Position numbers and translations under genes: made by a program. The notes under the pieces are model-generated. The model did no database searches and was not told the origin of the DNA. It saw only the letters and a program-made list of their open reading frames with translations. Positions 26,181-38,420 of a stretch of 64,000 nucleotides of DNA are shown in pieces (the stretch's first letter is position 1; every line of letters starts with the position of its first letter). Source of the stretch: Mortierella sp. BCC40632 (Eukaryota; Mortierellomycota; Mortierellomycetes; Mortierellales; Mortierellaceae); contig WAEK01000011.1 of the NCBI GenBank assembly GCA_011634665.1, positions 506,001 to 570,000 on the forward strand, read 5' to 3'.

Positions 26181-27144
26181 ATGGAGGTTGCTCAGAATCT
26201 CGGCTCGGCCTTCGTAGCTTCCCCCGGCGATACCTCCGTCACCTCGAGCAAAGACTCGGAGCCGACCACAGCCATGACTACGACCACAACCACGACCATG
26301 ACCACGACCACAACTCCGATATTGACATGCACGGCGACTACATCGATGTCAATGGACGATAGTCAATGGACGCTCGCCAAGGCTGTAGTGCAGGACACTA
26401 CAGGCCCGAGCGCATCGATGGCCACGACAATGTCGACGATTACTTTTATTCCCGACCATACCTTGACTTCAACCATTTTGACGCCCTTATCCCGCACAGA
26501 CAATAATGACCGTGCGAACGAAAACACAAGCGCGAGTCCACGGGTCGATCCCGTGCCCCCTCCCTACGCCCTTTCCACACAATGCCTTTCAACAATGTCA
26601 CCACTCACCGTAGCAGCAGCAACAACGACAACAACGACAGAGTCTGGAACCATGGCTGCTATGGACGAGGAACTGTGTAACCAAGTGACTCTTGGAGAGA
26701 GCAAGGGTGCAATCGCTACAACGGCAGGAAAAAAATCTGGCTCGCCATCGCAAACCGACGTCAATTGCGCGCCTCCGCCGCCTCCTCCTGGCGAGTCGCC
26801 GAGATGTGCGCTCGAGTCCAATAATAGGCGAGCGGCTTTGGCTAAGGACAGTGACAATGATCAGTTGGTCTCACCACAACCCGCCATGACAACGTCCATG
26901 TCTTGTAGCCATTGTATGGACACCGAAGTGACCTCTTTGGGCTCGTCTCCATTACTGGTGCAGCAACAGCAGCAGCAGCAGCAGCAGCGAGAACAAACCA
27001 TTCAACGTGTATTACAGCATGGCAAGATCTTGAAGGTAGTCCTTTTAATGACAAGTCATTGTACGCTTGATGGTTTAAGAAAACGAATTCAGGAAAAGAA
27101 GAGTTGCTCAGCACATCGCTGACTCTCTCGTTCTCTCTCCTTTT

Positions 27145-27201
<57 letters not shown>

Positions 27202-28928
27202 TTCTATCTATATTTCTATCTTTACGGCCAGTACAGATCTCGCGGAGACTCCGAACGCGCCTCGAGTACGCGATCCTCAAGATCCGGCGCGGCTGGTCCA
27301 AGTATACGCTTCAGGAAATCGAATCGTTGTCACAGCCAGGATACTTTTCGCCTCGACTCTTTGCTGCAGTCTCGTCTTATCCTTCCTCTTCCTCTGCATC
27401 CACTTCCACCTCCTCGTGCTCGGCCTTGACGCGACAGAGCGATCGCAAGCGGACTAAACGCGCCTTTCCAGACTACCACGATCACACTGCACGCACTCGA
27501 CGACCCGACCAACAACGGGACCTGACCTTGGACCAACATTGCAGCTATGATGAGGACTTCGAAACAGACTATGATGGGAGCAAAGGCAAGGACGGTGATA
27601 TTCTTCCTCTGGCCCCTCTGCCGCCGCCATCTATGCCGCCGCCACCTCCACAGCGTCGGTACTGGACCCGGTCATCGTTCTCACAGTTCAAGGACTCGGA
27701 GTTGTATTCACCCGCAAAGTCGCTCATGCATATTGCCTCGTCTTCTTCACCTTCATCTCAATCTCTGTCTATCCATGCCGATCACCGGCTCGCGCCATCC
27801 TATAGCGGCTCGTCTCTTGGGACAGGTGGCGCCGTTCGGAAGATGGCAAGACCGCCACCACTAGCACCGACGGATGGCCCTCCGGACAGGTCTTTGCGTA
27901 ATAATGCGAGAACAGAGGAAGAAGAGGTTGAAGGAGAAGAGGAAGATTCGGCATCTGAGCAACAGGCTGCGAGGATGATCATGATGCTCGCGTCATCAAA
28001 CACCATGCAATCTACCCAGGACCGCATCAATCCTGGAACTCATTTATCCTCTATCCCCCAATACCACCATAGCAAGAATGCCTCAGACATCTCTGGGAGT
28101 CACCCAATCCCTACCTCATCCACTCTATCCACATTGACAACCTCATCTCACCCCAACACGTCTTTTCTACCGACTACCATGACCTATTCTCCAATGACTT
28201 CATCTCCACTTGTACATTTTCAGGTCACAGCCGCGTCAACACCTTCACCATCTACCACGACTTCAGGCTCTCAGTACGAGTCTCTGTCACAGAGTCCGCT
28301 CTCCGATAGCGTGTCATCACCATGTCGTGCACCATCGCGGAGATCTCACCCTTCAACCTCCCCCAATTCTGTCCGCAACTCTACATCCCTGCCCACCCAA
28401 AGACGGCGGCCGTTGAGTCCTCTCTCAAACGCAACTACACGAATGCTTCCTGATGATGATGATGACGACGATAGTGACGAAGACGAAGACGATGATGATG
28501 AAGATGATGAAGAAAACGACTCTACAGAACGAAGACCGACGCAACGTGGACGAGGACGAGGGAGAGGAAGAGGAAGAGGACGTGGTCGAGGACGAGGTCG
28601 AGGACGGGGACGGGGACGACGATCTCGTGTGACTTCAACATCTTCACCTTCAACACGTCCTCGGACTGAGATCTTGACGAGTGTTTGGATTCCATCTACC
28701 CCACCACCACATTCTGCTTCTGCTTCATCAGTTTCTTCATCTTCTGCATCGACCTCTACCTCTGCTTCACCTTCGCCATCTTCTTCACATTCATCGTCAT
28801 CGACAGGTTTTGGGAGAGGAGGGGGAATGGGTATGGGTGGTAGAAGTTTACGGGATCCGGCTATGCGTCGACGGAGTAGTGGTCTTGCTGGAGGATCTGG
28901 AGTTGAGATTGTACAAATGTTTTCATGA
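26181..28928 (+). CDS. Whi5/Nrm1-like transcriptional repressor candidate
   Basis: Two exons, 26181-27035 and 27237-28928, joined in phase 0, give 848 residues. Most of the protein is disordered: Thr/Ser-rich N-terminus, poly-Gln (~265-272), Ser/Pro-rich middle, an Asp/Glu block (28458-28520), an RG-repeat (residues ~721-748) and a Ser/Ala tail. The one structured-looking element is at the exon junction, residues ~282-316: ISRRLRTRLEYAILKIRRGW then SKYTLQEIESL. The pattern RL..RLxxAxxKxxxGW...T..EIE resembles the GTB motif of Whi5/Nrm1 proteins, which bind SBF/MBF and repress G1/S transcription. I infer a cell-cycle repressor; an RNA-binding role through the RG tract is an alternative. ATG 26181 is the first Met in frame. 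Confidence 0.62.
27150..27199. repeat. (CT)n microsatellite in an intron
   Basis: A ~50-bp CT run forms the pyrimidine tract of intron 27036-27236 in the Whi5-like gene. Confidence 0.95.
28542..28623 (+). repeat. RG-coding hexanucleotide repeat
   Basis: Units of CGAGGA/AGAGGA/CGGGGA type encode about 13 consecutive Arg-Gly dipeptides in the Whi5-like protein. Codon choice varies among units, so the peptide repeat is kept although the DNA has drifted. Confidence 0.9.
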
Positions 28929-29297
28929 AAAAAAAAGAGTAAAAAAGATAATATTAAAAGAAAAGAAAAGAAAAAGAAAGGTTCGTCTCAGAACCTCTGC
29001 ACTAGCTTTATTTATTAATGTATATTTTTTTTTATATCGCGAGTAAATCGAGCAAATCAAAAAAAAAAAAAAAAAAAAAAAAAAATGGAGGAGGAAGGGG
29101 AAGGGGGAGAAGGACTTTGCCTGTGTCGCGTGTCACGTTGGGACAATAGTATGCCATTTTTTTTTTTACTGAGCAGCACCAGCTCATTGTTCAACAGCAT
29201 AAGCACACATGACTTTAGCTTTGTCTTCCTCCCTCCAATATCCCCCAATCCACAACACACTCTCTATTCTTTTCTTTTCTTTTCTTTTCTTTTCTTT
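28929..29297. other. Convergent intergenic region
   Basis: The 3' ends of the Whi5-like gene (+) and choline kinase (-) face each other. It contains a 27-nt A-run at 29059-29085 and a (TTTTC)n tract just beyond the kinase stop codon. No gene seen. Confidence 0.6.
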
Positions 29298-32200
29298 TCA
29301 AAGCGCCAAAAACTTTTCTCGTTGCCGTCGGAACTCGGAGACGCGTTCAAGGGCATATTCAAGGTAATCAAATTCAATCTCACTTTGTGTTGCTTGGATC
29401 AAACCCCAAAGACCCCACATAACGTGTGATGTCAACGCATGTGCGTTCGCTTCTTTGTACAATGCCTCTAATGCTCGAGTCCGCGTGCTTGCATCACAAA
29501 GAGCCGCAGCAGAAAGAGCATGACCCGTGGTGGCTACAAAAGGAAGACCCCACTCTTTCTCACTCCTCTCACTATCCCGTCGTTTGGTCCGAACAGTTGG
29601 CACCACGGGTTCATTCGACAGAGAAGAAGCCTCTACTCCACGTGCGAGTGCCATTGTGGTCGACTCTTGAAATGATTTCTCATTCATTGTTCCCATGTCT
29701 TGCCAAACGCCTGAAACAGCATCCTTGCCTGGGAACAGGTCCGAGGAGCAGGTCGAGGGGACCATGTTCAACGAAGCAGATCGGTTTTTGGTCATCTGGG
29801 CACCATTTCTCTTGGGCAAGACAGCTGCCGCAGCACGTGTTAACCCATTCGCAATCGCACTCGTAAAACTTCTCAATCGTTTTGTCCTTGGTCGTTGTAC
29901 GGTGTCGACTCTGACGGAACGACCGAGAGGGTCTCCCTTTTCGTCAAGAGTCATGGGGGGTTCGACTGAACTCAGATGGAATCCACTGACAGCCAACTCG
30001 GCCTCGAGATAGGCCTCCAGAAAGTTGAGCTGTTCGGCTTTGGTTGGGTACCGATCACGATGCATGATCGAAGGTCGATCCGAATGGTAATCGGCCATCC
30101 ACTCACAAAAATGGTTTCCAATATCAAAACCTCGACTATTGTATCCTGTGTACTCGAAATCAATTACGACCAGCTCTCCTGCATCGCCTTTGCTCCGCAA
30201 GATATTGCCGTATTGTGCCTATAAAAATAAACAAAACAACAACAAAAAGTCAGGGGACAAGGAAGGAAAGAGGAGGAGAGGGGGGGGGAGGAGGATACCA
30301 ATAGAAACAAATGTTTTAAAAGCTGCGGCAAGAAGAAGAAGAAAAGAATACTTGCATCGTTATGAGCTAGGACCAGCGGTGAATAGATCTGGTCTAGTTC
30401 CTTTTGAACGACAGCCACCTCGGACAACAACTTTTCGAACCCAATCTCGTCCAGGATCGCGCGTTTGTCAGGCTCTTGCTCGTAAATCTTTTGAACCGCC
30501 TCTCTAGCCAAGGGAGTCCATTTGGCAATATTTAGTTGTGTTCGTGGTATGACTCTGGATGGTCCATGGTCTCCTTGATCTTCTTCTTCATCGGACTCTT
30601 GAGGAGGAAAGATGTTGACAATGTTGTGGAGTTCACACATTCGATGAGCAATATGACGCGACGTGGCTGGGTCCTGAAGATCTTCCTTGGTCAGGGTGGT
30701 CGACTCTACATATTCCTCGAACCGACCGTTCTTGAAGGTACCCAGGAGTGAGGGTCCAATGTTGACCATGGACAACTTTCGAAGCCAATGCAATTCATGT
30801 TCTCGTGAAAAGAGAAGTTCAACACCATGACCATAGATCCTCAAGAGGACCTTTCGTGCCCTCTGCAAGGGCTCAACTTGTGTCTGACTTTTACCAGAGC
30901 CAGTAGTGTCTGTTGTAAAAGGAGGACCTGTGACGAGAAAGACACAGTTGGTCATGGCACCACTTATCCGTGCGAGGTTTAGCAGACGATGGTCTACAAC
31001 ATCTGTCCAATCCTTGACCTCGAGCATATGCAGGAGTTCTAGTGTTCTCTTGCTGAGCTGATCTCCCTTCAAGGCCCTAATAGAGAGAGAGAGAGAGAGA
31101 GAGAGCATACACACACACGAGTTTAGAGATAGAGAGAAGGAGAGAAAGAAAAGGCATGATTCGTAAGAGATAGGATGTGGGATCCTTTCGCTATCATTAA
31201 GCTTACTAGCGGATTGTGCATGAACAAACAAATAAAAACAAGGGAAGATTGGGCCTATTCGTCCCCTCGCATATCTGCTTTTACAAAAAAAGAAAAAAAA
31301 CGCAAGAGCCGACATAAAGAGCCGACTCTTAAAAAAAAAAAAAAAAAAAAAGGATCCACACAAGGTAGACAGTCGATCGAAAGAGAAGAAGGAGGAGAGG
31401 AGAAGGGGGGGAAGAAAACAGTAGCGAGATGCAATCTCCTTTCAAACGCCCAATTGTCCATGCACCATGCAAACCGACTTCTCATCCTGCCTTTTTGGAG
31501 AGAGAGAGAGAGAGAAAGAAAGAGAAAAAGAGAAAAGAAGAGTTATATTATTGGATATGTATATCCAAAAAGGCAGGAGAAAAGTCAAGGCAGACGAGGG
31601 TTTGCTCCCTTTTTTCTTTTTCCAGTCCATTGACAGGAAAACCGAGCAATGCGTGAGAACAAAAAAAAAAAAAAAAAAAAAAAAAAGAACGGGGAGCAGA
31701 ATGCGAGAAACAAAAAAAAAAAAAAAGAGGAGTAGGAAGAAGAGGAGAGCCCGAGATACTACTCCAAAAGGGCGAAAAGCGAGAGACGCGCGCTTGATCC
31801 AACACAGACATTAACTTACACGAGATCAAACTCCTCGCGCTCGAGATGTTTCACTGAAGGAGGTCGTGTGACCACATTCGTCAAAGAGCATCGCTGCTGC
31901 TGTTGCACCTGCAGCAGTTGTTGCTGTGGTGGTGACTGCCTGTGTAACAGACCTGGGTCTTGGCCTCCTGCAACTGTCGTCTCGGACAATGGTGCTAACA
32001 AGTGCAAGAACGAAACTGGGGTCTCTGCAGCCAAATTCGGAGACAAAAGAACTGGCCATGTTGCTCGTGGATCCGTCGCGAGTCTTTCTTCAATGCATCC
32101 AGAGGTTACGGGCAAGGATCCCAGTGGCGAGGGTGGTCCACACAGTCGGTGGTCATGGTCACGATCATGCATCGTAGTTGGGTCAACAGTGCCCGAGATG

Positions 32201-32394
32201 GGCGCACGGGATGTGTCCGAGTCGCTTTCATGGCTGACGAGTCTTGGACTAGTTTGAGTATGACTTGGGCTGTGGTGATGGTGATGGTAATGATGGCGGG
32301 AGTGGAGAGAGTGGCGCGAAGGCTCAGCAAGACTGGACAACGAGGAGTCGAGGCCAGGAGGAGGGGTGGGAGAGAGAGAAGAATGACCGAGCAT
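29298..32394 (-). CDS. Choline/ethanolamine kinase
   Basis: Phosphorylates choline or ethanolamine with ATP, the first step of the Kennedy pathway to phosphatidylcholine and phosphatidylethanolamine. Three exons (high to low), 31820-32394, 30356-31076 and 29298-30218, encode 738 residues. Brenner's phosphotransferase motif is at ~428-439 (LAHND then AQYGNIL) and the choline-kinase motif at ~450-470 (VIDFEYTGYNSRGFDIGNHF). The splice between HND and AQYGN uses a GC donor (GAT|GCAAGT); no GT alternative keeps the motif. The 191-residue N-terminal extension is disordered, with poly-His, Pro and poly-Gln segments, and is unusual. A further Ser-rich insertion of ~100 residues follows the catalytic motif. 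I chose ATG 32394, the first Met in the frame. Choline versus ethanolamine preference cannot be decided. Confidence 0.93.
31077..31819 (-). other. 743-nt first intron of choline kinase
   Basis: Contains (AG)n tracts and A-runs (31331-31350, 31661-31686, 31713-31727). No exon or RNA recognised. Confidence 0.7.
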
Positions 32395-33310
32395 GAGCAA
32401 GAATGGATGAAGGAGAATGGAATGAGATGGCGGGATTCGTTTTCAGACGACGTTGGTGTGTGCACGATGGAGAGCAGAGCAGAGAGAGAGAGAGAAAAGA
32501 GAGCAAGCGAGTACAAAGAGAGAAAGTGAAGAGAGAGAAAAAAAAAAAGAGAGAGAGAGAGACGGTTGGACAGTTAAAGAAATAAAAAAAAAAGGCTGAG
32601 CCTCCCTTTTTTTTGGGAGAGATCTCTTCACCTGTTGGTCCAAGCTCACGCGAGTTATCTCATCCTGCACGCGCTGATGGATCTTCCTTTTGTGTACTAT
32701 TTCCCTTTGGGAATCCCTGCTGTCCTTTTCTGTCTTTTGGGTGAAGAGAACACTCATACCATTCTTCCATACACACGCATGTCCACGCACTATGCCTGTG
32801 CTTGTGAATGAGAGGATTTACCCTTGAGAATGAAAAAAAAAACCTGCGCGCGTGTGTGTGTAAGCTGTAAGAGCTACATCCTCAACCATGTCCAACAGCA
32901 AGCAAACGTTCTTCTCATTGCCATCACAGGCCATCATGACAAGAGAGACGGTGAGTGATGGAATCACAAGACAGAAATGAAAGTGTGTGTTCTAGGAGAG
33001 AGAGAGAGAGAGAGAAAGAAAGAGGGAGTGGCAGAGCCCGACTTGAGATCCGTTCGATTCCAAGTCTGCAAGCACAGACAAAGTCTTTGAAATCGTATCC
33101 TCACAGCCACCAGTCTGTCAGTGCGACTGTAGTTCCATCCCCCCATGGTTGTGCGTTGTTGACCGCGCTCAACAAGAAAAAAAAAACGAGAAAGTTGAAA
33201 ACAAGATTACTTTATATATTATACAGACGATGACTATCTTCAGCTCATACTCCCCCCTTTTTCACTCATCACACGCCACTTTCACCTCCTTTTTTTTTTT
33301 TCTCCTTTTT
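32395..33310. other. Upstream region of choline kinase
   Basis: Holds the choline kinase promoter (minus strand) and the 3' flank of the Ser-rich gene. Purine-rich near the kinase start (32470-32560). No additional gene seen. Confidence 0.5.
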
Positions 33311-35125
33311 TCACCGAAGAAGAGGCGACTCGCTTGCAAGACTATGGAGATCCCGTGTGTTCTTTCGAGTCCCAAGAACCCTAGCCAAATCCCTCCGTTG
33401 TTGCTCCAAATGACTTTGTTGTTGTTGCAACGATTGTGACAAGGTGGAAACATGTCGTGGGGAGGTACTTGGAGAAGGAAGCAAAAACCCTGATCGTGTT
33501 GTCAAGCTACTTCTTCGTTGACTTTTCAAATCCCTTGCCAAACTATCTTCCATATCCGTCATCAACTCGGTCATGTCCGTAGGAGAGATGGACAAGCCAG
33601 GAAGGAGATTGGTTTCCTCATTTGGATCCTCCTCAGGCGTAATGTCCATCAACAATGACATCTGAGCTCGGGTCCTTGATCGTCGAATATCTCTATCCCC
33701 TCGGACACCTTTGTCCTGGATCGGTCGTGGAGAGACCTCTGATTCCACAGAGACAGGTACAGAGGCTGATGCTGCTGCCGCAGCCAGAGCCTGGAGTGGA
33801 GGAGGAGACATGGATCGAGCACTCACTCGTGTCGGTCGCAATGGAGGCGAGGAAGAAGAAGTTGGCTTTTGAGTCAAGAACGCATATCGAGAGGGTGGAG
33901 TCGCTGGAGGACTGGATGGCGGCGTCGACAACGTGTTCGCAGGATTCAAATGACCATGACCATGACCAAGATGACCTTGACTGTGGCTGTGGTTGTGACC
34001 ATAACCACGGAAGGAGGCGGGTCTTGGTTCTACTGCCTCTTGAATAGGTCTCTTCGTCTTTTCTGTCCCAGTGACAGGTACGGCTACAGGCAAAGAGGCA
34101 GTCTGAGCCATCGTTGCAGCCGCAGTAGAGACAGAGAGAGCCGACGGATTGCCTTTTGTTGACTTTGTTGTCGTTGTTGAGGTAGCAGAGGTCGGTGCCA
34201 CGACCGATCCATGCAAAGCAGTAGCATGCGTCTGTCCATTCTGCTTCTCCTTCACCCCCGCAGCAGCAGAAACAGAAACAGCACCCAGTCGAGGAGGTGA
34301 CGACAGGGGTGGTGAAGCAAAAGACGGTCCGTGTGTAGAAAGAGGAGAAGGATTGGGGAGGGATGTCGCGTACATGGGCGCAGACCTTGGGGTGGCCACT
34401 GACGACGACGATGATGACGATGATGAAGAAGAATATGAAAAAGACGCAGAGGAGGGTGAAGATGAATGGGAGTGGTGTGCGGGTAAAGAGCGACGCTTGA
34501 TCCTACTCGGCGAAGACGACGGAGCCGAGAACAAATGTGGACTAATCACAGCCTCAGTCGAGAGAAAAGTCTGTACTCGGTCTGCAGGCGTACGACTAAT
34601 CGTCTCGAAATGGTCCTCATCCAGCGATTGCCGGGGTTGAAAGTAACTCTCACGAAACTCTTTCTCGATCGGTGAGGATGGAGGTAGGAAATGACCTTGG
34701 TCGCTCACAGTACTTAATTGGAAAACCTGCTTGGATTCTTCCTTGCGACTCGACGGCATGGCCAAAGCTGCGCTTTCAAGGATCATCCGCCTCGAAATTC
34801 CGTTCGAACCAGTACTGACGGCCACGACAGCAGCGACAGCAGGGAGCAGTGAGAGGGTGGTCGAGATGCTGCCAGAGCGGCTCTTGTGGCCCATGGAGCG
34901 ACCTGATGAAGGTCCCGTCCCGCTATAGTTATTAATGTTGTTTCGGCAAGTCGAATGGTAGGTTGGGTTGGACGGCGAGTGATCTGAAGGAAAGGTGCGG
35001 TGTGAAGGGATGAGTTGGGCGATAGAGTGCCGCCGCAAAGCTGTAGTGTTGAGCATGGTCTTGATCGACGCAAGAGGCGGCTGTGTGGTCCTTGGCAGGA
35101 CTGGTGCAGCGAGATCTGCAGACAT
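33311..35125 (-). CDS. Ser/Pro-rich disordered protein, unknown
   Basis: A single uninterrupted frame of 604 residues from the first ATG (35125) to a TGA at 33311. The frame stays open ~105 nt upstream without another ATG. No family recognised. Visible features are Ser/Thr/Pro-rich sequence throughout, a poly-Ser run (34380-34430), a Gly-His repeat (GHNHSHSQGHLGHGHGHLN), and basic-Ser phosphosite-like segments (KSQRRSSL, SRIKRRSL). A short acidic, possibly helical segment carries DMTELMTDMEDSLARDL near 33530-33590, with a Gln-rich C-terminal coil (QSLQQQQSHLEQQRRDL). The conserved-looking parts are the EDxxEE/DMTEL region and the C-terminus. Consistent with a regulatory or signalling scaffold, but the function is unknown. 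Confidence 0.65.
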   Translation of the reverse strand: MSADLAAPVLPRTTQPPLASIKTMLNTTALRRHSIAQLIPSHRTFPSDHSPSNPTYHSTCRNNINNYSGTGPSSGRSMGHKSRSGSISTTLSLLPAVAAVVAVSTGSNGISRRMILESAALAMPSSRKEESKQVFQLSTVSDQGHFLPPSSPIEKEFRESYFQPRQSLDEDHFETISRTPADRVQTFLSTEAVISPHLFSAPSSSPSRIKRRSLPAHHSHSSSPSSASFSYSSSSSSSSSSSVATPRSAPMYATSLPNPSPLSTHGPSFASPPLSSPPRLGAVSVSAAAGVKEKQNGQTHATALHGSVVAPTSATSTTTTKSTKGNPSALSVSTAAATMAQTASLPVAVPVTGTEKTKRPIQEAVEPRPASFRGYGHNHSHSQGHLGHGHGHLNPANTLSTPPSSPPATPPSRYAFLTQKPTSSSSPPLRPTRVSARSMSPPPLQALAAAAASASVPVSVESEVSPRPIQDKGVRGDRDIRRSRTRAQMSLLMDITPEEDPNEETNLLPGLSISPTDMTELMTDMEDSLARDLKSQRRSSLTTRSGFLLPSPSTSPRHVSTLSQSLQQQQSHLEQQRRDLARVLGTRKNTRDLHSLASESPLLR

Positions 35126-36378
35126 GGTAAAGTTTAGAGGCTTTCCTTTTATGCTGACTAGTGCGGTTGCGGCTGTTGTAAGAAGGTGAGTGAGGGAAGA
35201 AAGGAGAGTGGTTTGAGGGAAGGAGATCAAGAGAGAAGATGAAGAAGAGAGAGAGAGAGAGAGAGAGAGAGGAAAGAGAGAGGAAAGAGAGAGGAAAGAA
35301 GCAAAGAGTGTGTGATGTGCTGCTTGGCCACGTTAAAAAAGGCGTCAAAAGGGGAAACAGGGGTGGTTGCACGATGTGAACCGGTGACGACCTCCCCTGC
35401 TGCTGGGCCAGGCGGACCATGTGTGAGATTTGTCCGCGCTGCGTCTGCGGGCTAGAGAAGGGCAAAGAGAATAGAGTAAAGATGACGGAGTGGTGCGGGC
35501 CCTCCTCCTCTCCTGCGGGGTCCTCCTAACTGTGGATACTCTCCTGCGGATACCTTCCTTTGCTGCTGACAAAGACCACCTTACCAGACATGTCCGCTGT
35601 AGACCTGAGTGCTTGAATGCACCGCAAAAAGGTCATGAACCAAAAAAAGGGTCATGGTCAAGATGAATTATGGGGAACGCAGCCCCATCTGTTAGACAGT
35701 TAGAAAGCAGAAACACATGCTGGCCCATCTTTTTTTTTTCTTTACTTTTCCAATGTGCCACCTAGGATGTCCGCACTTCCTGTTGGCCCAGGGCCGGGGG
35801 GAGTTTGTCAAGCTCTAGCACCGGTGTTTCTCCACTCCCAAGCAGTTGCAATAACGAATCATACAGCAACGTGGGGGAATAATGGAGATCACCTGTGGCC
35901 CACTCATGCAACCAGACTTACTCTCTTTCTCAATTTCTCCGGCTAGATGGACAGTGCGGAAGGCCGGTCCCCGAACCTCTGTCCATTGACCTGACTGTCA
36001 TACACTCTTTTAAGGATTCATAAATGTCATTTTCTCGACCACTGGCGGATTCTGATGTCCTGGACTATCCGAGACGCACCCAACAGCATGATGCTGGTCA
36101 AGAGGACAACAAGAATGATCCTGAGAGAACTCGATTGGCGACCATGGGGTCAAGGCAAAAGAAGGTGTGTGTGAGAGAGAGGCACAAAAAAAAATCGCGC
36201 ACAGGCGCCCTGGAGGGTGATGGTCCTCTTCTCCTCCATGACGACGGCGACAATGACAGCCAACCCCCGAGAGATAACGCGAGAGCGTCAGCGTCAGCGG
36301 TGGCGAGTTGGGATGAGAATGGGTTGGTAATAACAATATAATAATGTGACCCTTTTGGGGGGGAGGCGAATACCAAAT

Positions 36379-36411
<33 letters not shown>

Positions 36412-36786
36412 TAGACGAGATGTTGGTCCTGGGTGCGTGATTCCTCTGCACAGAGCCCCTGCATTTCCATCGAACAAACCATTCTTTGCAGTGCCAATGC
36501 CGATGTCCTTTTTTCCCTACCCACTTCTCTTTTTCTTTCTCTCTTTCCTTACACACTCGACCCACAGAGACACTGCATCGATACAAAGAGCTTTATTCCT
36601 CTCAGGTGCACAAAGAAAAACACACCTTTGGGTCAGCCTCCCCGTGTGAACAAGGACAAGCTGACTTGCTAGGCCATTGTTATTCTATAGGCAGCCTTTT
36701 TGTAGGAGAGAAAAACATTAAAGAGAGAAAGAAAGGGAGAGGAAAGGACACAGAGTAGACTTGAGGAATTAAAAGAAAGAGATTGT
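35126..36786. other. 1.66-kb intergenic stretch
   Basis: Between the Ser-rich gene's promoter and the tropomyosin 3' end. It contains (AG)n tracts at 35250-35300 and 36380-36410. No recognisable gene, RNA or element; open frames are not supported by composition or family. Confidence 0.5.
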
Positions 36787-38058
36787 CTAGAGGTCCTGAA
36801 GGCCCTTGGAGAGAGTTTCCAGCTCCTGGACGGAATCGTTGTACTTCTTTTGGACTTCCTCGTACTTGGCCTCGTATGCGCTGTTCTCGGCCTCGAGCTT
36901 TTGGACCTGGCGTTCAAAGTGCTCGGCCTTGATATCGATCTGACGCATCCTATCGGGGCGGGAAGACATTGAGAAAAAGCATCCATATACTGCGTTAGCA
37001 ACTGCGTATCCGATACGGAGAGGCTCTAGGGAGTAGGAGGGGGGGGGAGGGGATGAGGGGAATGAGGAGAGAAAGGGGGAGAGGAAGGGATGGAGCAACT
37101 TGGCCCAAGAGTTCCACGGGAAGGGAGACGGAGTGTACTCATAAACAATCTTTTGAGAAAGGAGCATTTTTTTGACACTTACTTCTCGGTCGTCTCACGC
37201 AAGTTGCGTTCGGCAGTGTCGAGTTCCGACTCTAGCAGGGCGACCTTACGCATCAGACCCTCACCAACCGTCTTTGTGTTTTCGCCCTCGTCAAGACCAG
37301 CCTTGGCTTCGGCCACCCGGCTCTCTGCACGTTCGAGCGATTCTTCAAGACGTTGCGCCTGAGCCTTGAGCGATGTGATCTCATGGTCCCGTTTTGTCAA
37401 CTCTTCCTCGAGTCGCTTCTTATCGGCCTCGGCGGTATCTGCGCGTGCAATAGCAGCATCGGCCTCACCACGGATGGCGGCGATTTTCTAGTTGTCCAGG
37501 AATGAAGTCCAGTAGAAGAAAGGTACGTCAAAAGAAGAAACGAATGAGAGGTGACGTTAGCAATTGTCATAAAAAAAAAAAAAGAGAGAGAGAGAAAGAG
37601 TTGGTGCCTGAACAGGATGCAGTCAGGGAGAAAGGAAGAAGAGGATCTGCTGGCAGACTCTCTTGGGGCAGGTGGGTGGGTGAAAGGGGGAGAAGGTATT
37701 TCCTATTGTCTCTTTCTTCTTTTCGTCCCGTCCATGCCCTTCCTCACGACCGATTCAAAGCTCTAGATGTCTTTTGGTCCGTTCGTTCTGTCCATCCTGT
37801 CAGCCAGTCAGGTAGCCAGTCGTTTCGGTCAGACGGTGAGTCAGTCGAGTCGGACTGGGTCTGTCAAGTCATCCGCTCATTGGTCACGAAATGGCAAAAA
37901 AAGGCAATGAGGACGAATGACTCGCTTGTAATTCCTGAACTCTTCCTGCATCTCTTTCTCACTTTCTCTTTCTCTTTTTCTTTCTCGCACTCTCTCTTCT
38001 GAGGTAGAAGCGAGACGAGACGACGGACGGGTTAGGTTACCTCTTTGAACTTGTCCAT
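36787..38058 (-). CDS. Tropomyosin
   Basis: Coiled-coil dimer that polymerises along formin-nucleated actin cables and the cytokinetic ring. Three exons (high to low), 38041-38058, 37183-37487 and 36787-36949, encode exactly 161 residues, the length of S. pombe Cdc8. Exon 1 encodes only MDKFKE. Heptads run uninterrupted end to end (RLEEELTKRDHEITSLKAQA; ALLESELDTAERNLRE; YNDSVQELETLSKGLQDL), with no proline or glycine cluster. The N-terminal MDKFKE and C-terminal LKGL/LQDL ends match the fungal overlap sequences. Intron 1 is 553 nt and pyrimidine-rich. Confidence 0.96.
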
Positions 38059-38369
38059 GGTTTATTGGGATATGAGTAGAGTTAGAGAGAGAGAGAGAGA
38101 GAGAAGGTAGAGTTCTTGGTCGGATGGAGAGTGGTTTGGAAAGTGAGTGGACAGGAGGGAAAAGGAGGTCGGCGGGCCAGCTGGCTTAAATGAGTTTTCC
38201 AGTTCGCGTCTCCGCGCGCTCATTCTCTCTCTGTCTCTCTCGCTCTCTTTCTTTTGTTTCTCTCGTCGTCTTCTGGGCCTGCTCGCAGTTCCCATGAACC
38301 ATCCATGCAACTGAAAGGCCTCACGGCTCTCTCTTTCTCTCTCTCCCTTTTCCTCCATTGTCTGCAATG

Positions 38370-38420
<51 letters not shown>

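Noticed and set aside
35755..35946. 63-residue plus-strand frame with a Pro/Gly-rich start
   Set aside because: Too short, no family, no promoter or splice context.
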